A DNA stretch of 64,000 bases from NCBI RefSeq assembly GCF_900188185.1, contig NZ_FZPA01000002.1, positions 124,001 through 188,000 on the forward strand, written 5' to 3'. Every line of letters begins with the position of its first letter. Positions within the stretch are counted from its first letter, which is position 1. Origin of the DNA: Sphingopyxis indica. GTDB taxonomy: Bacteria; Pseudomonadota; Alphaproteobacteria; Sphingomonadales; Sphingomonadaceae. The position numbers were made by a program, and so were the translations under genes. A model generated the notes under the pieces. That model was not told where the DNA came from. It ran no database searches and saw nothing but the letters and a program-made list of their open reading frames with translations. Below are positions 36,332 through 45,043 of the stretch, one piece after another.

Positions 36332-36862
36332 ATGCCGAACCCCCGCACCATCGCCATCGCCGGCAGCGCCGCCGGCATCGGCGCGCTGCTCGCAGCGCCC
36401 GCCGTCGCCGCGGCGCCGCGCACGATGGACGTGACCGTGACGATCCCGCGGCTGAAGGTCGCCGAATATCACCGCCCCTATGTCGCGATCTGGGTCGAGA
36501 AGGACGGTGCGAGGGCGAAGACCGTGGCGCTTTGGTACGACCATGACATGAAGGGCGACGAGGGCACCAAGTGGCTGCGCGACATTCGCCAGTGGTGGCG
36601 CGCCGCGGGCCGTTCGATGCGCCTTCCCGCCGACGGCATCACCGGCGCGACGCGCGCGCCCGGCACGCACAAGCTGAGCTTCTCGCGCGCGCAGCTCGGC
36701 GCGGCGGCGCCCGGCACCTATACGCTGGTGGTCGAGGCGGCGCGCGAGGTCGGCGGCCGCGATTTGCTGCGCATCCCCTTCACCTGGCCCGCGGCGCCCG
36801 GCGTCGGCGGAAAGGCGGTGGGGAAGACCGAACTCGGTTCCATTTCCATAGCATTTCGCTGA
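36332..36862 (+). CDS. DUF2271 protein with flavinylation-like motif
   Basis: A 176-residue exported protein with signal peptide (IGALLAAPAVAAA). DUF2271 features include YVAIWVEKDG, TVALWYDHDM and LRDIRQWWRAAGRSM. Residues 101-107 read DGITGAT, which agrees with the D-x-x-S/T-G-A-T motif flavinylated by ApbE in NqrC and RnfG; Thr107 would carry FMN. The neighbouring genes encode a PepSY membrane protein and ApbE, so this is probably a periplasmic flavoprotein of an electron chain. The flavinylation claim is inferred. Confidence 0.8.
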   Translation: MPNPRTIAIAGSAAGIGALLAAPAVAAAPRTMDVTVTIPRLKVAEYHRPYVAIWVEKDGARAKTVALWYDHDMKGDEGTKWLRDIRQWWRAAGRSMRLPADGITGATRAPGTHKLSFSRAQLGAAAPGTYTLVVEAAREVGGRDLLRIPFTWPAAPGVGGKAVGKTELGSISIAFR

Positions 36863-36881
36863 TCGACGAAGGGGTTAGACG

Positions 36882-37712
36882 ATGAAAAAACATATTCTGG
36901 GTTTCGCCGCGACCGCCGCGTTCGCCATCCTCGCCGCCGTGCCCGCCGAGGCGCATCGCCAGTGGCTGCTGCCGTCGGCGACGGTTCTGTCGGGCGACGA
37001 TGTCTGGGTGACGGTCGACGCCGCGGTGTCGAACGATCTTTTCTATTTCGAGCATTTCCCGCTGCGCCTCGACGATGTGAAGGCGTGGGCGCCCGACGGC
37101 AGCGAGGCGAAGATCGAGAATGCGGCGACCGGCCGCTATCGCAGCACTTTCGACGTCCATCTGACGCAGAAAGGGACGTGGCGCATCGCTTCGGTCGCGG
37201 AGATGCTGACCGGCAGCTATGCGCTGAACGGCAAGCGCGAGCGGCTGCCGCGCGGCACCACTGCCGCCAATCTCGCCGAAAAACTGCCTGCGGGCGCAAC
37301 CGATGTCCAGACCGCCGAAGCGAGCAACCGCAACGAGATTTTCGTGACGGTCGGCGCCCCGACCACCACCGTCTTCGAGCCGACCGGCAAGGGGATCGAG
37401 CTGGTGCCCGTCACGCATCCCAACGACCTCTACGCGGGCGAAAGCGCGACCTTTCAGTTCCTGCTCGACGGCAAGCCCGCCGCCGGCCTGCCCGTGACGG
37501 TGATCCCCGGCGGCATCCGCTATCGCGATCAGCTGAACCAGATCGACCTGACGACCAACGCCGAGGGCAAGGTTGCGGTGACCTGGCCCGAACCGGGGAT
37601 GTATTGGCTCAACGTCACGACTCCGCGCGGGCCGCGCGGTGCGGCGGGCGAGGATGCCGCGCCGGCGCGCCGCGCGAGCTATGTCACGACGCTCGAGGTG
37701 CTGGCGCCCTGA
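36882..37712 (+). CDS. DUF4198 periplasmic protein
   Basis: A 276-residue protein with signal peptide (MKKHILGFAATAAFAILAAV, cut near AEA-HRQW). AHRQWLLPSATVLSGDDVWV is typical of DUF4198, whose N-terminal His after cleavage may bind metal. A carboxypeptidase-regulatory-like/Ig-like C-terminal fold is suggested by AGLPVTVIPGG and VTWPEPGMYWLNV. Family members are found with iron or metal uptake systems. It sits 19 bases after the DUF2271 gene. Confidence 0.82.
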   Translation: MKKHILGFAATAAFAILAAVPAEAHRQWLLPSATVLSGDDVWVTVDAAVSNDLFYFEHFPLRLDDVKAWAPDGSEAKIENAATGRYRSTFDVHLTQKGTWRIASVAEMLTGSYALNGKRERLPRGTTAANLAEKLPAGATDVQTAEASNRNEIFVTVGAPTTTVFEPTGKGIELVPVTHPNDLYAGESATFQFLLDGKPAAGLPVTVIPGGIRYRDQLNQIDLTTNAEGKVAVTWPEPGMYWLNVTTPRGPRGAAGEDAAPARRASYVTTLEVLAP

Positions 37713-37780
37713 CCGGGCATGTCCTCATCCCGCTCGCGCTGACCCCCAGCGCCTTCGCCGGGCGCAACGCATCGGCAGCG

Positions 37781-38683
37781 GTGCAGCGCTTTGCGGGCGA
37801 AACCATGGGCACGAGCTGGTCGCTGCACGCGGTTGATCCGCCCGCCGGTGTCGAACGGGGCGTCCAGTCGGCGTTCGACCGCGTCGTCGCGCAGATGAGC
37901 CAGTGGGAACCGGCATCGAATCTGTCGCGCTTCAATCGCAGCGCACGGAGCGAATGGCAGGAGGTGCCCGAGGAATTTGCCACGGTGCTCGACGCCGCGC
38001 TCGCAGTCGCGGCGGCGAGCGAAGGTGCCTTCGATCCCTGCCTCGGCCGGCTCAGCGAGCTATGGGGCTTCGGCAGCGCCGGGCCGGTCGGCGCGGTTCC
38101 GAAGGCGGAGTCGATCCATGCGGCGCGCCGCGCGCCCGCCGCAATCGAGTTCGACCGCGAAGCGTGCCGCGTCCGCCGCACCGGCGACGCGATGCTCGAC
38201 CTGTCGGGGATCGCCAAGGGCTTTGGCGTCGACCATGCCGCCGAATGGCTGCTCGGCCAGGGCGTGCGCCACTTCCTGATCGAGGTCGGCGGCGAACTGC
38301 GCGGCGAGGGCGTGCGCCCCGACGGCCAGCCATGGTGGGTCGATGTCGAGGCGCCGCCGGACGCGCCGCATGACCCCTTCCGCATTGCGCTCCATGACCT
38401 GTCGGTCGCCACATCGGGCAGCTATCGCCGCGGCTTTGCGGTCGATGGCCGGCACTATTCGCACAGCCTCGACCCCGTGACCGGCTGGCCGATCGTTCAC
38501 GGCGTCCAGTCGGTCACCGTGATCCACCGCAGCTGCATGATGGCCGATGCCTGGGCGACCGCGCTGACGGTGATGGGCGCCGAACGCGCGATGGCGACCG
38601 CCGACCGGCTGGGCCTTGCCGCCCATGCAAGCGCGGGCGAGCGCCAGCATATGTCGCAAGCGTGGCGCGCGATGCTCGGCTGA
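37781..38683 (+). CDS. apbE: FAD:protein FMN transferase ApbE
   Basis: A 300-residue ApbE. The conserved motifs are MGTSWSL, LDLSGIAKGFGVDHAAEWL, FLIEVGGELRGEG and HSLDPVTGWP. ADAWATALTVMG supplies the Mg2+/FAD-binding acidic and Thr/Ala region. It attaches FMN to Ser/Thr of periplasmic proteins; the DUF2271 neighbour is the likely target. The start is uncertain. GTG 37781 is used, but a hydrophobic signal-like stretch (VLIPLALTPSAFA) is in frame upstream with no normal start codon. An ATG at 37719 is in another frame and stops at once. Confidence 0.87.
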   Translation: MQRFAGETMGTSWSLHAVDPPAGVERGVQSAFDRVVAQMSQWEPASNLSRFNRSARSEWQEVPEEFATVLDAALAVAAASEGAFDPCLGRLSELWGFGSAGPVGAVPKAESIHAARRAPAAIEFDREACRVRRTGDAMLDLSGIAKGFGVDHAAEWLLGQGVRHFLIEVGGELRGEGVRPDGQPWWVDVEAPPDAPHDPFRIALHDLSVATSGSYRRGFAVDGRHYSHSLDPVTGWPIVHGVQSVTVIHRSCMMADAWATALTVMGAERAMATADRLGLAAHASAGERQHMSQAWRAMLG

Positions 38684-38690
38684 TCGGCCG

Positions 38691-39023
38691 TTATTCGGCG
38701 CGGGTCGGGACGCCGTCCATCAGCTGGTGCAGTTCGCCGGCTTCCCACATTTCCATCATGATGTCGCTGCCGCCGACGAACTCGCCCTTCACATAGAGCT
38801 GCGGGATCGTCGGCCAGTCCGAATATTCCTTGATGCCCTGCCGGATTTCCATGTCCTGCAGCACGTCGACGGTGCCATATTCGATGCCGAGCCGGTCGAG
38901 CATCGCGACCGCGCGCGACGAAAAGCCGCACTGCGGAAAGAGCGGCGTGCCCTTCATGAACAGCAGCACGGGATGGTCCGCAACCAGCTTGGCGATGCGG
39001 TCCTGAACATTGGGGTCACTCAT
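38691..39023 (-). CDS. grxD: Monothiol glutaredoxin Grx4
   Basis: A 110-residue monothiol glutaredoxin. The active site is CGFS within LFPQCGFSSRAV; WPTIPQLYVKGEFVGGSDI is the glutathione/cluster-binding loop. It carries [2Fe-2S] clusters and pairs with BolA proteins, encoded just upstream. The start is ATG 39021-39023 with GGAGA upstream. It converges on apbE with only 7 bases between the stops. Confidence 0.95.
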   Translation of the reverse strand: MSDPNVQDRIAKLVADHPVLLFMKGTPLFPQCGFSSRAVAMLDRLGIEYGTVDVLQDMEIRQGIKEYSDWPTIPQLYVKGEFVGGSDIMMEMWEAGELHQLMDGVPTRAE

Positions 39024-39071
39024 GATCAATCTCCGGTGGCGCGCACGGCGCCGCAAATTTCGCTGATGCCC

Positions 39072-39305
39072 CTATGAAGGGACGGCGGTGGTCAATTGCA
39101 AGGCGTGAAGTTCGCCGCCCATCCGCCCGCCGAGCGCGGCATAGACCGCCTTGTGCTGCGCGACCCGGCTCAATCCGCGAAACTCCTCGCTCACGACATG
39201 CGCGGCATAATGGTCGCCGTCGCCGGCTAGGTCGGTGATCGTCACCTCGGCGTCGGGAAACGCCGCCGCGATCATCGCCTGCAAATCCTCCTCGCGCATG
39301 GCCAT
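39072..39305 (-). CDS. BolA family protein
   Basis: A 77-residue BolA/IbaG-like protein. FRGLSRVAQHKAVYAALGG is the family core with its conserved Arg and His. It probably forms a heteromeric [2Fe-2S] complex with the neighbouring glutaredoxin in iron-sulfur trafficking. Starts at 39305 (MAMREED) or 39299 (MREED) are both possible. It lies between DUF1476 and grxD in one minus-strand run. Confidence 0.92.
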   Translation of the reverse strand: MAMREEDLQAMIAAAFPDAEVTITDLAGDGDHYAAHVVSEEFRGLSRVAQHKAVYAALGGRMGGELHALQLTTAVPS

Positions 39306-39319
39306 TCCGCAGCCGCTCC

Positions 39320-39646
39320 TCAATTCTCTTTGTCGATGAACTGGCGCCGCGCCTCGGCGGTCTTCTGGTTCAGCGCCTCGCGAATCTCGGCGTCGCTGAT
39401 CTCGATGCTCGCCGCGGTCAGGTCGCCTGCGAGCTTGCGGATCACATCCTCGTCGCCCGCTTCCTCGAAATCGGCCTGAACCACCGCCTTCGCATAGGCG
39501 TCGGTTTCCTCGGGCGTCAGCCCCATGCGCTCGGCCGCCCATTCGCCGAGCAGGCGGTTGCGCCGCGCGGTGATGCGGAATTGCACTTCCTGATCGCGCG
39601 CGAACTTCGCCTCGAAAGCGCGTTCCCGGTCGTCGAATTGGCTCAT
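39320..39646 (-). CDS. DUF1476 protein, F1F0-ATPase zeta inhibitor subunit
   Basis: A 108-residue helical acidic protein. MSQFDDRERAFEAKFARDQE is the typical opening of the alphaproteobacterial zeta subunit, which inhibits ATP hydrolysis by the F1 motor. The usual length and RRNRLLGEWAAERMGLT segment agree. It is followed by bolA and grxD. The 213 bases upstream (39647-39859), shared with the CHAT gene, show nothing definite. Confidence 0.9.
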   Translation of the reverse strand: MSQFDDRERAFEAKFARDQEVQFRITARRNRLLGEWAAERMGLTPEETDAYAKAVVQADFEEAGDEDVIRKLAGDLTAASIEISDAEIREALNQKTAEARRQFIDKEN

Positions 39647-39859
39647 TTTGTCCTCGCCTGGTGAAAGCCCGAGCCTTGCAGATAGGTCGCGCCTTGCCCC
39701 CGCGCAAGCCGCCTGTGCGCCAGATCACTTCCCATTTTGTCTATAAGGGGTTAGGGTTCGCACCAACGGGATGGGTCGCATTGCAGCACGGGAAAACTGC
39801 ACCATGCCGCTACGCCGCTGCATGGCGCCACGATGCACGGGTTTGGGGGAATTGCGCCG

Positions 39860-42800
39860 ATGATCGTTCGAGTTTCATTTGGCATGCCGATTCTGGCGGG
39901 GCTGGCGCTCGCCGCAGCGCCGGCGGGCGCGGCGCAGGCGGGCGACCCGACGCTGCGCGACCGCTTTGCGATCGGCAGTCAGGGCGGCGCGCTGTGCGAA
40001 GTCCAGGCGACGGTGCGCGACCGCGTGGTTGCCGGCATGTTCGACCGCGCATGGCTGATCCTGTGCCGCGATGCGAGCCAGCCCGTCGGCACCGTCCGCA
40101 TGCTGCGCGCGAGCCCCGATGCGGCACGCGAGCGAATCGAACGGGGCCGCGCGGACACTATCAACTGCCCCGCGCCCGACGCCTGCACGGTGAAGGGCAG
40201 CGACGTCGCGTGGCGCACCCGCATCGAATCCGACGGCGACACGAGCTATACGGTCGAAGGCTTTGCCGCCTATGGCGACGCGCTCGACCTCGCGCTTGAA
40301 TCGATCCGCCAGCGCCGGATCGTCCCCGGCGTGATCGAGGTCGCGACGACCTCGGTCGGCGGGGATGACAGCTTCGCGCGCACGCTCGCCGGGACGGTCG
40401 ACCTCGACAAGGCGCTCGCCGAAGGATATCGCCGCAACCACAGCGGCGACTATGCCGACGCCGCCGAATTTTTCGAAGCCCTGTCGCGCCGCGCAGAGGA
40501 AGAAAGCGGCGTGACGGGTCTCGACCCAACCGAATTCACGCTTAACCGCGCGCTGCAGAAATCGAACCTCGGCCAGTTCGCCGAGGCCGAGCGCCTGTTC
40601 ACCGAGGCCGAGGCGGTGCCGACAAGCGATCCGGTGCAGCTGCGCCTGCGCCGCAATTTTCGCGCGATCCACGCGCTCAACCAGCAGGATTACGACGCGG
40701 CGGCAACGATCCTGCAAACCCCGATCGCGCCGCTCGCCAACCCGATCGAGACCGACGGCGCGAGCGTGACGCTGACGCCGCAGATCGCGGCGGGACTCAA
40801 CAGCGGCGGCGCGGGCGTGGTCCAGCAGGCCGCAGACAGCGAACGGCTGACCCCCGCCGAGCGCGCGACGATCATCGACGCGCAGGCGACGCACCTGCTC
40901 GGCGTCGTCGAGCGGCTGCGCGGCGATGCGGCGGCGGCGAAAGCGGCGCAGCTCAAGGGTTTGTCCGACGCGCTCGCGGTTCGCGAGGGCCGCGTGACGT
41001 CGATCATCCGGCTGCGCTCGCAGATGCTCGGCGAACTCGCGATGAGCGAGGAGGATCTGGGCGACGAGGCCGGGGCCGACGCGCGTTTCCGCGGTTCGGT
41101 GGCGCTGCTCGCGGCCGAATATCCCGAAACGACCGCGCTCGCTTCGGCGCGGGCGCGCTATGCCGCCTTTCTGGCGCGCCACGGGCGCGAGGACGAAGCG
41201 CTCGCCATCTATCACGACGTCGTGACCGCGCTCGCCGGATCGCAACGCGCACTGACCGGCATGGCGAACCGGATGGCTCCCTATTACCGGCTGCTTGCCG
41301 CGCGCGCCGCGACCGACCGCCAGGCGATCGCCGATTTCTTCGTCGCGAGCCAGATTCAGGTCCGGCCCGGCGTCGCCGACACCCAGGCCGTGCTCGCACG
41401 CGAACTGTCGAGCGGCAGCGACGACGGCGCACGCCTGTTCCGGCAGGCGACCAATCTCGACCGCGACATCGAGCGCGCGCGCATCGAGGACGCCCGCCTC
41501 GCCCAGCTTCCCGCGACGCCCGAGATCGCCGCGCTGCGCGCCGACCTCAAGACGCGGCTCGACAATCTCGGCTTCCAGCAGGCGGAGACGCTGGCACGGC
41601 TTTCGGCCTTTCCGCAGTTCCGCGTCGTCGCGCCCGGCACGCTGGGGCTCGCCGACCTGCAGGCGGTGCTGCGTCCCGACGAAGCCTATCTGAAGATGCT
41701 CGTCGTCGGCGACGCGGTCTATGCGATGCTGGCCGGTCCGGCCGACGCGCAGCTCTGGCAGGCCGATATCGGGGCTGCGGACCTCGAAGGCGCAGTCGAC
41801 AAGATCCGCGCGACCATCTCGACCGTCGAGGGCGGCCAGCGGGTCACCTATCCGTTCGACGCGGCGACCGCGCGGGCACTTTATGCGCAGCTGTTCGGCC
41901 CGGTCGCCGATCGCCTGCCAACGATCGCGCATCTGATCTTCGAGCCCGACGGGGCGATGCTGCGCCTGCCGATCAACCTGCTCATCACCTCCGACCAGGG
42001 GCTCGCCGACTATCAGCGGCGGCTCGCCGATCCTGCCGCCGATCCGTTCGACATGCGCGAGATCGCGTGGCTCGGCCGGACCGTGCGGCCGAGCACCTCG
42101 GTCTCGGCGCTCGCCTTTCGCAACGCACGGCAGGCGGCGCCGTCGCGCGCGGCGCACCAATATTTCGGCCTCGGCCAGAACCAGCCGGTCACGGGCACAC
42201 TGCCTTCGCTCGGGTCGCGCGGCGGTGTGCCGGGCACGATGGACGACGACTGCCAGTGGAGCCTTGCCCAGTGGAGCCGGCCGATTTCGGCGGACGAGTT
42301 GCGCATCGCGAGCAGCGCGATGAAGGGCGACGCCGCGGCGCTGCTGACCGGAAGCGCCTTCACCGACACGGCGGTAAGGACACGCGCCGACCTCGATCAA
42401 TATCGCATCATCCATTTCGCGACGCACGGCCTCGTCACCGCGCCGCGGCCGTCCTGTCCCGCGCGTCCGGCGCTCGTCACCTCGTTCGGCGACGCGAATT
42501 CGGATGGGCTGCTGACCTTTCAGGAGATTTACGATCTCAAGATCGACGCCGATCTCGTGATCCTGTCGGCGTGCGACACCGCGGGCGCGGCGACCGTCGC
42601 CGCAACGCGCGAGGCGGGGATTTCGCAGGGCGGCGGCAATGCGCTCGACGGGCTGGTGCGCGCGTTCGTCGGCGCCGGGGGGCGCTCGGTGATCGCGAGC
42701 CACTGGCCCGCGCCCGACGATTTCGACGCGACCAAGCGGCTGATCGGCGGGCTGTTCGCGGTGCGGCAGGGCGAAAGCGTCGCCGACGCGCTGTGGGCGA

Positions 42801-42955
42801 CACAGCAACGGCTGATGGACGACCGGCTGACCTCGCATCCCTATTATTGGGCGGGCTTCGCGATCGTCGGCGACGGCGCGCAGGCGCTCCTCCACAATGG
42901 CGGGACGACCACCGCGGCGGCGGCAGAAGTAGCCGGCGGGCACGCCGGGGGCTGA
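39860..42955 (+). CDS. Secreted CHAT-domain (caspase-like) protein with TPR region
   Basis: A 1031-residue protein. The signal peptide is ILAGLALAAAPAGAAQA. A helical TPR-like region fills roughly residues 180-600. The CHAT domain occupies the C-terminal third; its catalytic pair appears as His856 in IIHFATHGL and Cys905 in VILSACDTAG. GRSVIASHWPAPDD follows as the third family motif. CHAT proteins are caspase-related proteases. ATG 39860 is chosen with GGGGGA nine bases upstream; ATG 39833 is in frame. It ends 3 bases before the cyclase gene and starts the CHAT-cyclase-TPS cluster. Confidence 0.88.
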   Translation: MIVRVSFGMPILAGLALAAAPAGAAQAGDPTLRDRFAIGSQGGALCEVQATVRDRVVAGMFDRAWLILCRDASQPVGTVRMLRASPDAARERIERGRADTINCPAPDACTVKGSDVAWRTRIESDGDTSYTVEGFAAYGDALDLALESIRQRRIVPGVIEVATTSVGGDDSFARTLAGTVDLDKALAEGYRRNHSGDYADAAEFFEALSRRAEEESGVTGLDPTEFTLNRALQKSNLGQFAEAERLFTEAEAVPTSDPVQLRLRRNFRAIHALNQQDYDAAATILQTPIAPLANPIETDGASVTLTPQIAAGLNSGGAGVVQQAADSERLTPAERATIIDAQATHLLGVVERLRGDAAAAKAAQLKGLSDALAVREGRVTSIIRLRSQMLGELAMSEEDLGDEAGADARFRGSVALLAAEYPETTALASARARYAAFLARHGREDEALAIYHDVVTALAGSQRALTGMANRMAPYYRLLAARAATDRQAIADFFVASQIQVRPGVADTQAVLARELSSGSDDGARLFRQATNLDRDIERARIEDARLAQLPATPEIAALRADLKTRLDNLGFQQAETLARLSAFPQFRVVAPGTLGLADLQAVLRPDEAYLKMLVVGDAVYAMLAGPADAQLWQADIGAADLEGAVDKIRATISTVEGGQRVTYPFDAATARALYAQLFGPVADRLPTIAHLIFEPDGAMLRLPINLLITSDQGLADYQRRLADPAADPFDMREIAWLGRTVRPSTSVSALAFRNARQAAPSRAAHQYFGLGQNQPVTGTLPSLGSRGGVPGTMDDDCQWSLAQWSRPISADELRIASSAMKGDAAALLTGSAFTDTAVRTRADLDQYRIIHFATHGLVTAPRPSCPARPALVTSFGDANSDGLLTFQEIYDLKIDADLVILSACDTAGAATVAATREAGISQGGGNALDGLVRAFVGAGGRSVIASHWPAPDDFDATKRLIGGLFAVRQGESVADALWATQQRLMDDRLTSHPYYWAGFAIVGDGAQALLHNGGTTTAAAAEVAGGHAGG

Positions 42956-42958
42956 CCG

Positions 42959-45043
42959 ATGGCACGGGGGGATAGCATCGACGACACGCGCGAGACACCG
43001 GCAACCGACACGGTCGAGGCGGTGCCGCTCGGCAAGCGGGTGCGGCAGCTCGCGACGCAGCTTGGCCCCGCACGGCTGATCGCGACGGTCGTCTTCCTCT
43101 GCCTTGCGGTGGTCGTCGCGCGCTTCGGGTGGGAACTGCCGCTGACCAACGCTGCCGAGCGCGCGCTCTACGACGCCCGCGCGACCGCGATGGCCCCATA
43201 TGTCGGACAGGACAAGCGCATCGTCCTCATCACCTATAATGACGAGACGCTGTTCAACACCGGCATCCGCTCGCCGCTCGACCGCACGACGCTCGCGCGC
43301 GCGCTCGCCAATATCGACGCGATGGGGGCGAAGGCGATCGGGATCGACATCGTCTTCGACTCGCCGCGCCCCGACGACGATCTCTTGAAAACCCAGCTGC
43401 GCGCGATGCGGACGCCGACGTGGCTCGCCTATGCCGAGCATGGCAGCAATCCCGACGCGATCCAATATGCGCAGCAAAGGTTCCTCGAGGGTTTTCTTGC
43501 CGACGTCACGACCGCGCGGACGCGGCCGGCGAGCGTCTTTTTCCTCACCGATCCCGACGGGGTCATCCGCAACTGGCCGCCGCGGCCGAAGGGACTGCCG
43601 CCGCTGATGGCGAACGCGCTGGCGCCGGTCGACGCCGCATATGCCGACTTTCAGGGCAATATCCGCTTCCTGCTCCCCGCGCGCGCCGCCGAAGGGCAGG
43701 AAGAGCCGGTGTTCGCCAATATCCCCATCGACAGCTTCGCGATGCCGATGGACGCCGACCTGCGCGCGGGCTTTTCGGAGCTGGTCAGGGACCGCTATGT
43801 GCTGATCGGCGGCGACATCATCGACAATGACCAGTTCTATACGCCGTTCAGCCGCTTTCCCGATGCGCAGACGGGGCGCCTCGAAACGATGATCGGGCTC
43901 GAGGTTCATGCCCATATGCTCGCGCAGCAGCTTGACGATGCGTGGACCAACCGCATTCCCGGCCCCGCCCTGTGGGTGCTCGCGCTGCTCGTCGTCGCGG
44001 CGGGCGGGCTCACCAGCCTGATCGACCTGCGCGCGCGCTGGGTCGCGCTGGCTTTCCTGGGGCAGATGGCCTTTTTCGTCGCCTTTCCCTTCTGGCTGCA
44101 GGGTCAGGGGCTCGACACCACGACCCTGCCCGCCGCCGGCTGGGCGCTCGGCTGGCTGTTCGGCTATGCCGCGGTCGGCACCGCCGCGCGCACGATCGGG
44201 TCGCGCCAGCGCGCCTTCGCCCAGTCGGCGCTCGGCAAATATCTGCCGGTCGACATCGCCGCCCAGATCATGCGCGACCCCGACCGCCTGTCGCTGTCGG
44301 GAGAGAAGCGCGAGATTTTCTGCGTTTTCACCGACCTCGAAGGATTCACCCAGCTCAGCCACGCGATCACCCCCGAAACGGTCGCGCGGCTGCTCAACGA
44401 ATATCTCGACCGCCTCTCCGACGTCGTGCTCGACCATGGCGGAACGATCGACAAATTCGTCGGCGACGCGGTCGTCGCCTTCTGGGGCGCGCCGATCGGG
44501 CGGCCCGACGACGGCGAGCGCGCGGCGGCGGCGGCGGTCGCCATGTATCTGGCCGGCGAGCGCTTTCGCGTCGAACTCGCCGACGGGGTGCCGCCGATCG
44601 GCATGACGCGCGTCGGGCTGCACGTCGGCGACGCGATCGTCGGCAATTTCGGCGGCGAGGACCGCATCCAATATACCGCGCTCGGCGACAGCATGAACAC
44701 CGCCTCGCGTCTCGAATCGGCGAACAAGGCGCTCAAGACGGGGGTGCTGATTTCGGCCGAGGCCGCCGAGCGATCGGGCCGCCGCGATCTCGTGCCGATG
44801 GGCCGCGTCACCCTGCGCGGTCGCGCGCGCGCGGTCGATATCTTCACCCCCCGCCCCGACCTGACGCCCGACCAGCGCGCACGCATCGCTGCGATGGTCG
44901 CCGCGCACGCCGCGGGCAAAAAAGAGACTTATGTGACCTGCGCCACAGCGGTGCGGGCCGAATTCGCGCAGGATGCCGCCATCCAGTTTCTGGTGGAACG
45001 CCTGAACGAGACCGAAGAGGGAGAAAGCTATGTCCTGTCCTGA
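42959..45043 (+). CDS. CHASE2-domain adenylate/guanylate cyclase
   Basis: A 694-residue membrane sensor enzyme. An N-terminal membrane segment (LIATVVFLCLAVVVARFGW) is followed by an extracytoplasmic CHASE2 domain (about 60-330), three further membrane segments (about 330-420), and a class III cyclase. The metal Asp is in VFTDLEGFTQLSH (about residue 457); DKFVGDAVVAFWG and LGDSMNTASRLES give further catalytic motifs. It probably makes cAMP in response to an outside signal. The stop overlaps the next gene by 14 bases. Confidence 0.9.
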   Translation: MARGDSIDDTRETPATDTVEAVPLGKRVRQLATQLGPARLIATVVFLCLAVVVARFGWELPLTNAAERALYDARATAMAPYVGQDKRIVLITYNDETLFNTGIRSPLDRTTLARALANIDAMGAKAIGIDIVFDSPRPDDDLLKTQLRAMRTPTWLAYAEHGSNPDAIQYAQQRFLEGFLADVTTARTRPASVFFLTDPDGVIRNWPPRPKGLPPLMANALAPVDAAYADFQGNIRFLLPARAAEGQEEPVFANIPIDSFAMPMDADLRAGFSELVRDRYVLIGGDIIDNDQFYTPFSRFPDAQTGRLETMIGLEVHAHMLAQQLDDAWTNRIPGPALWVLALLVVAAGGLTSLIDLRARWVALAFLGQMAFFVAFPFWLQGQGLDTTTLPAAGWALGWLFGYAAVGTAARTIGSRQRAFAQSALGKYLPVDIAAQIMRDPDRLSLSGEKREIFCVFTDLEGFTQLSHAITPETVARLLNEYLDRLSDVVLDHGGTIDKFVGDAVVAFWGAPIGRPDDGERAAAAAVAMYLAGERFRVELADGVPPIGMTRVGLHVGDAIVGNFGGEDRIQYTALGDSMNTASRLESANKALKTGVLISAEAAERSGRRDLVPMGRVTLRGRARAVDIFTPRPDLTPDQRARIAAMVAAHAAGKKETYVTCATAVRAEFAQDAAIQFLVERLNETEEGESYVLS

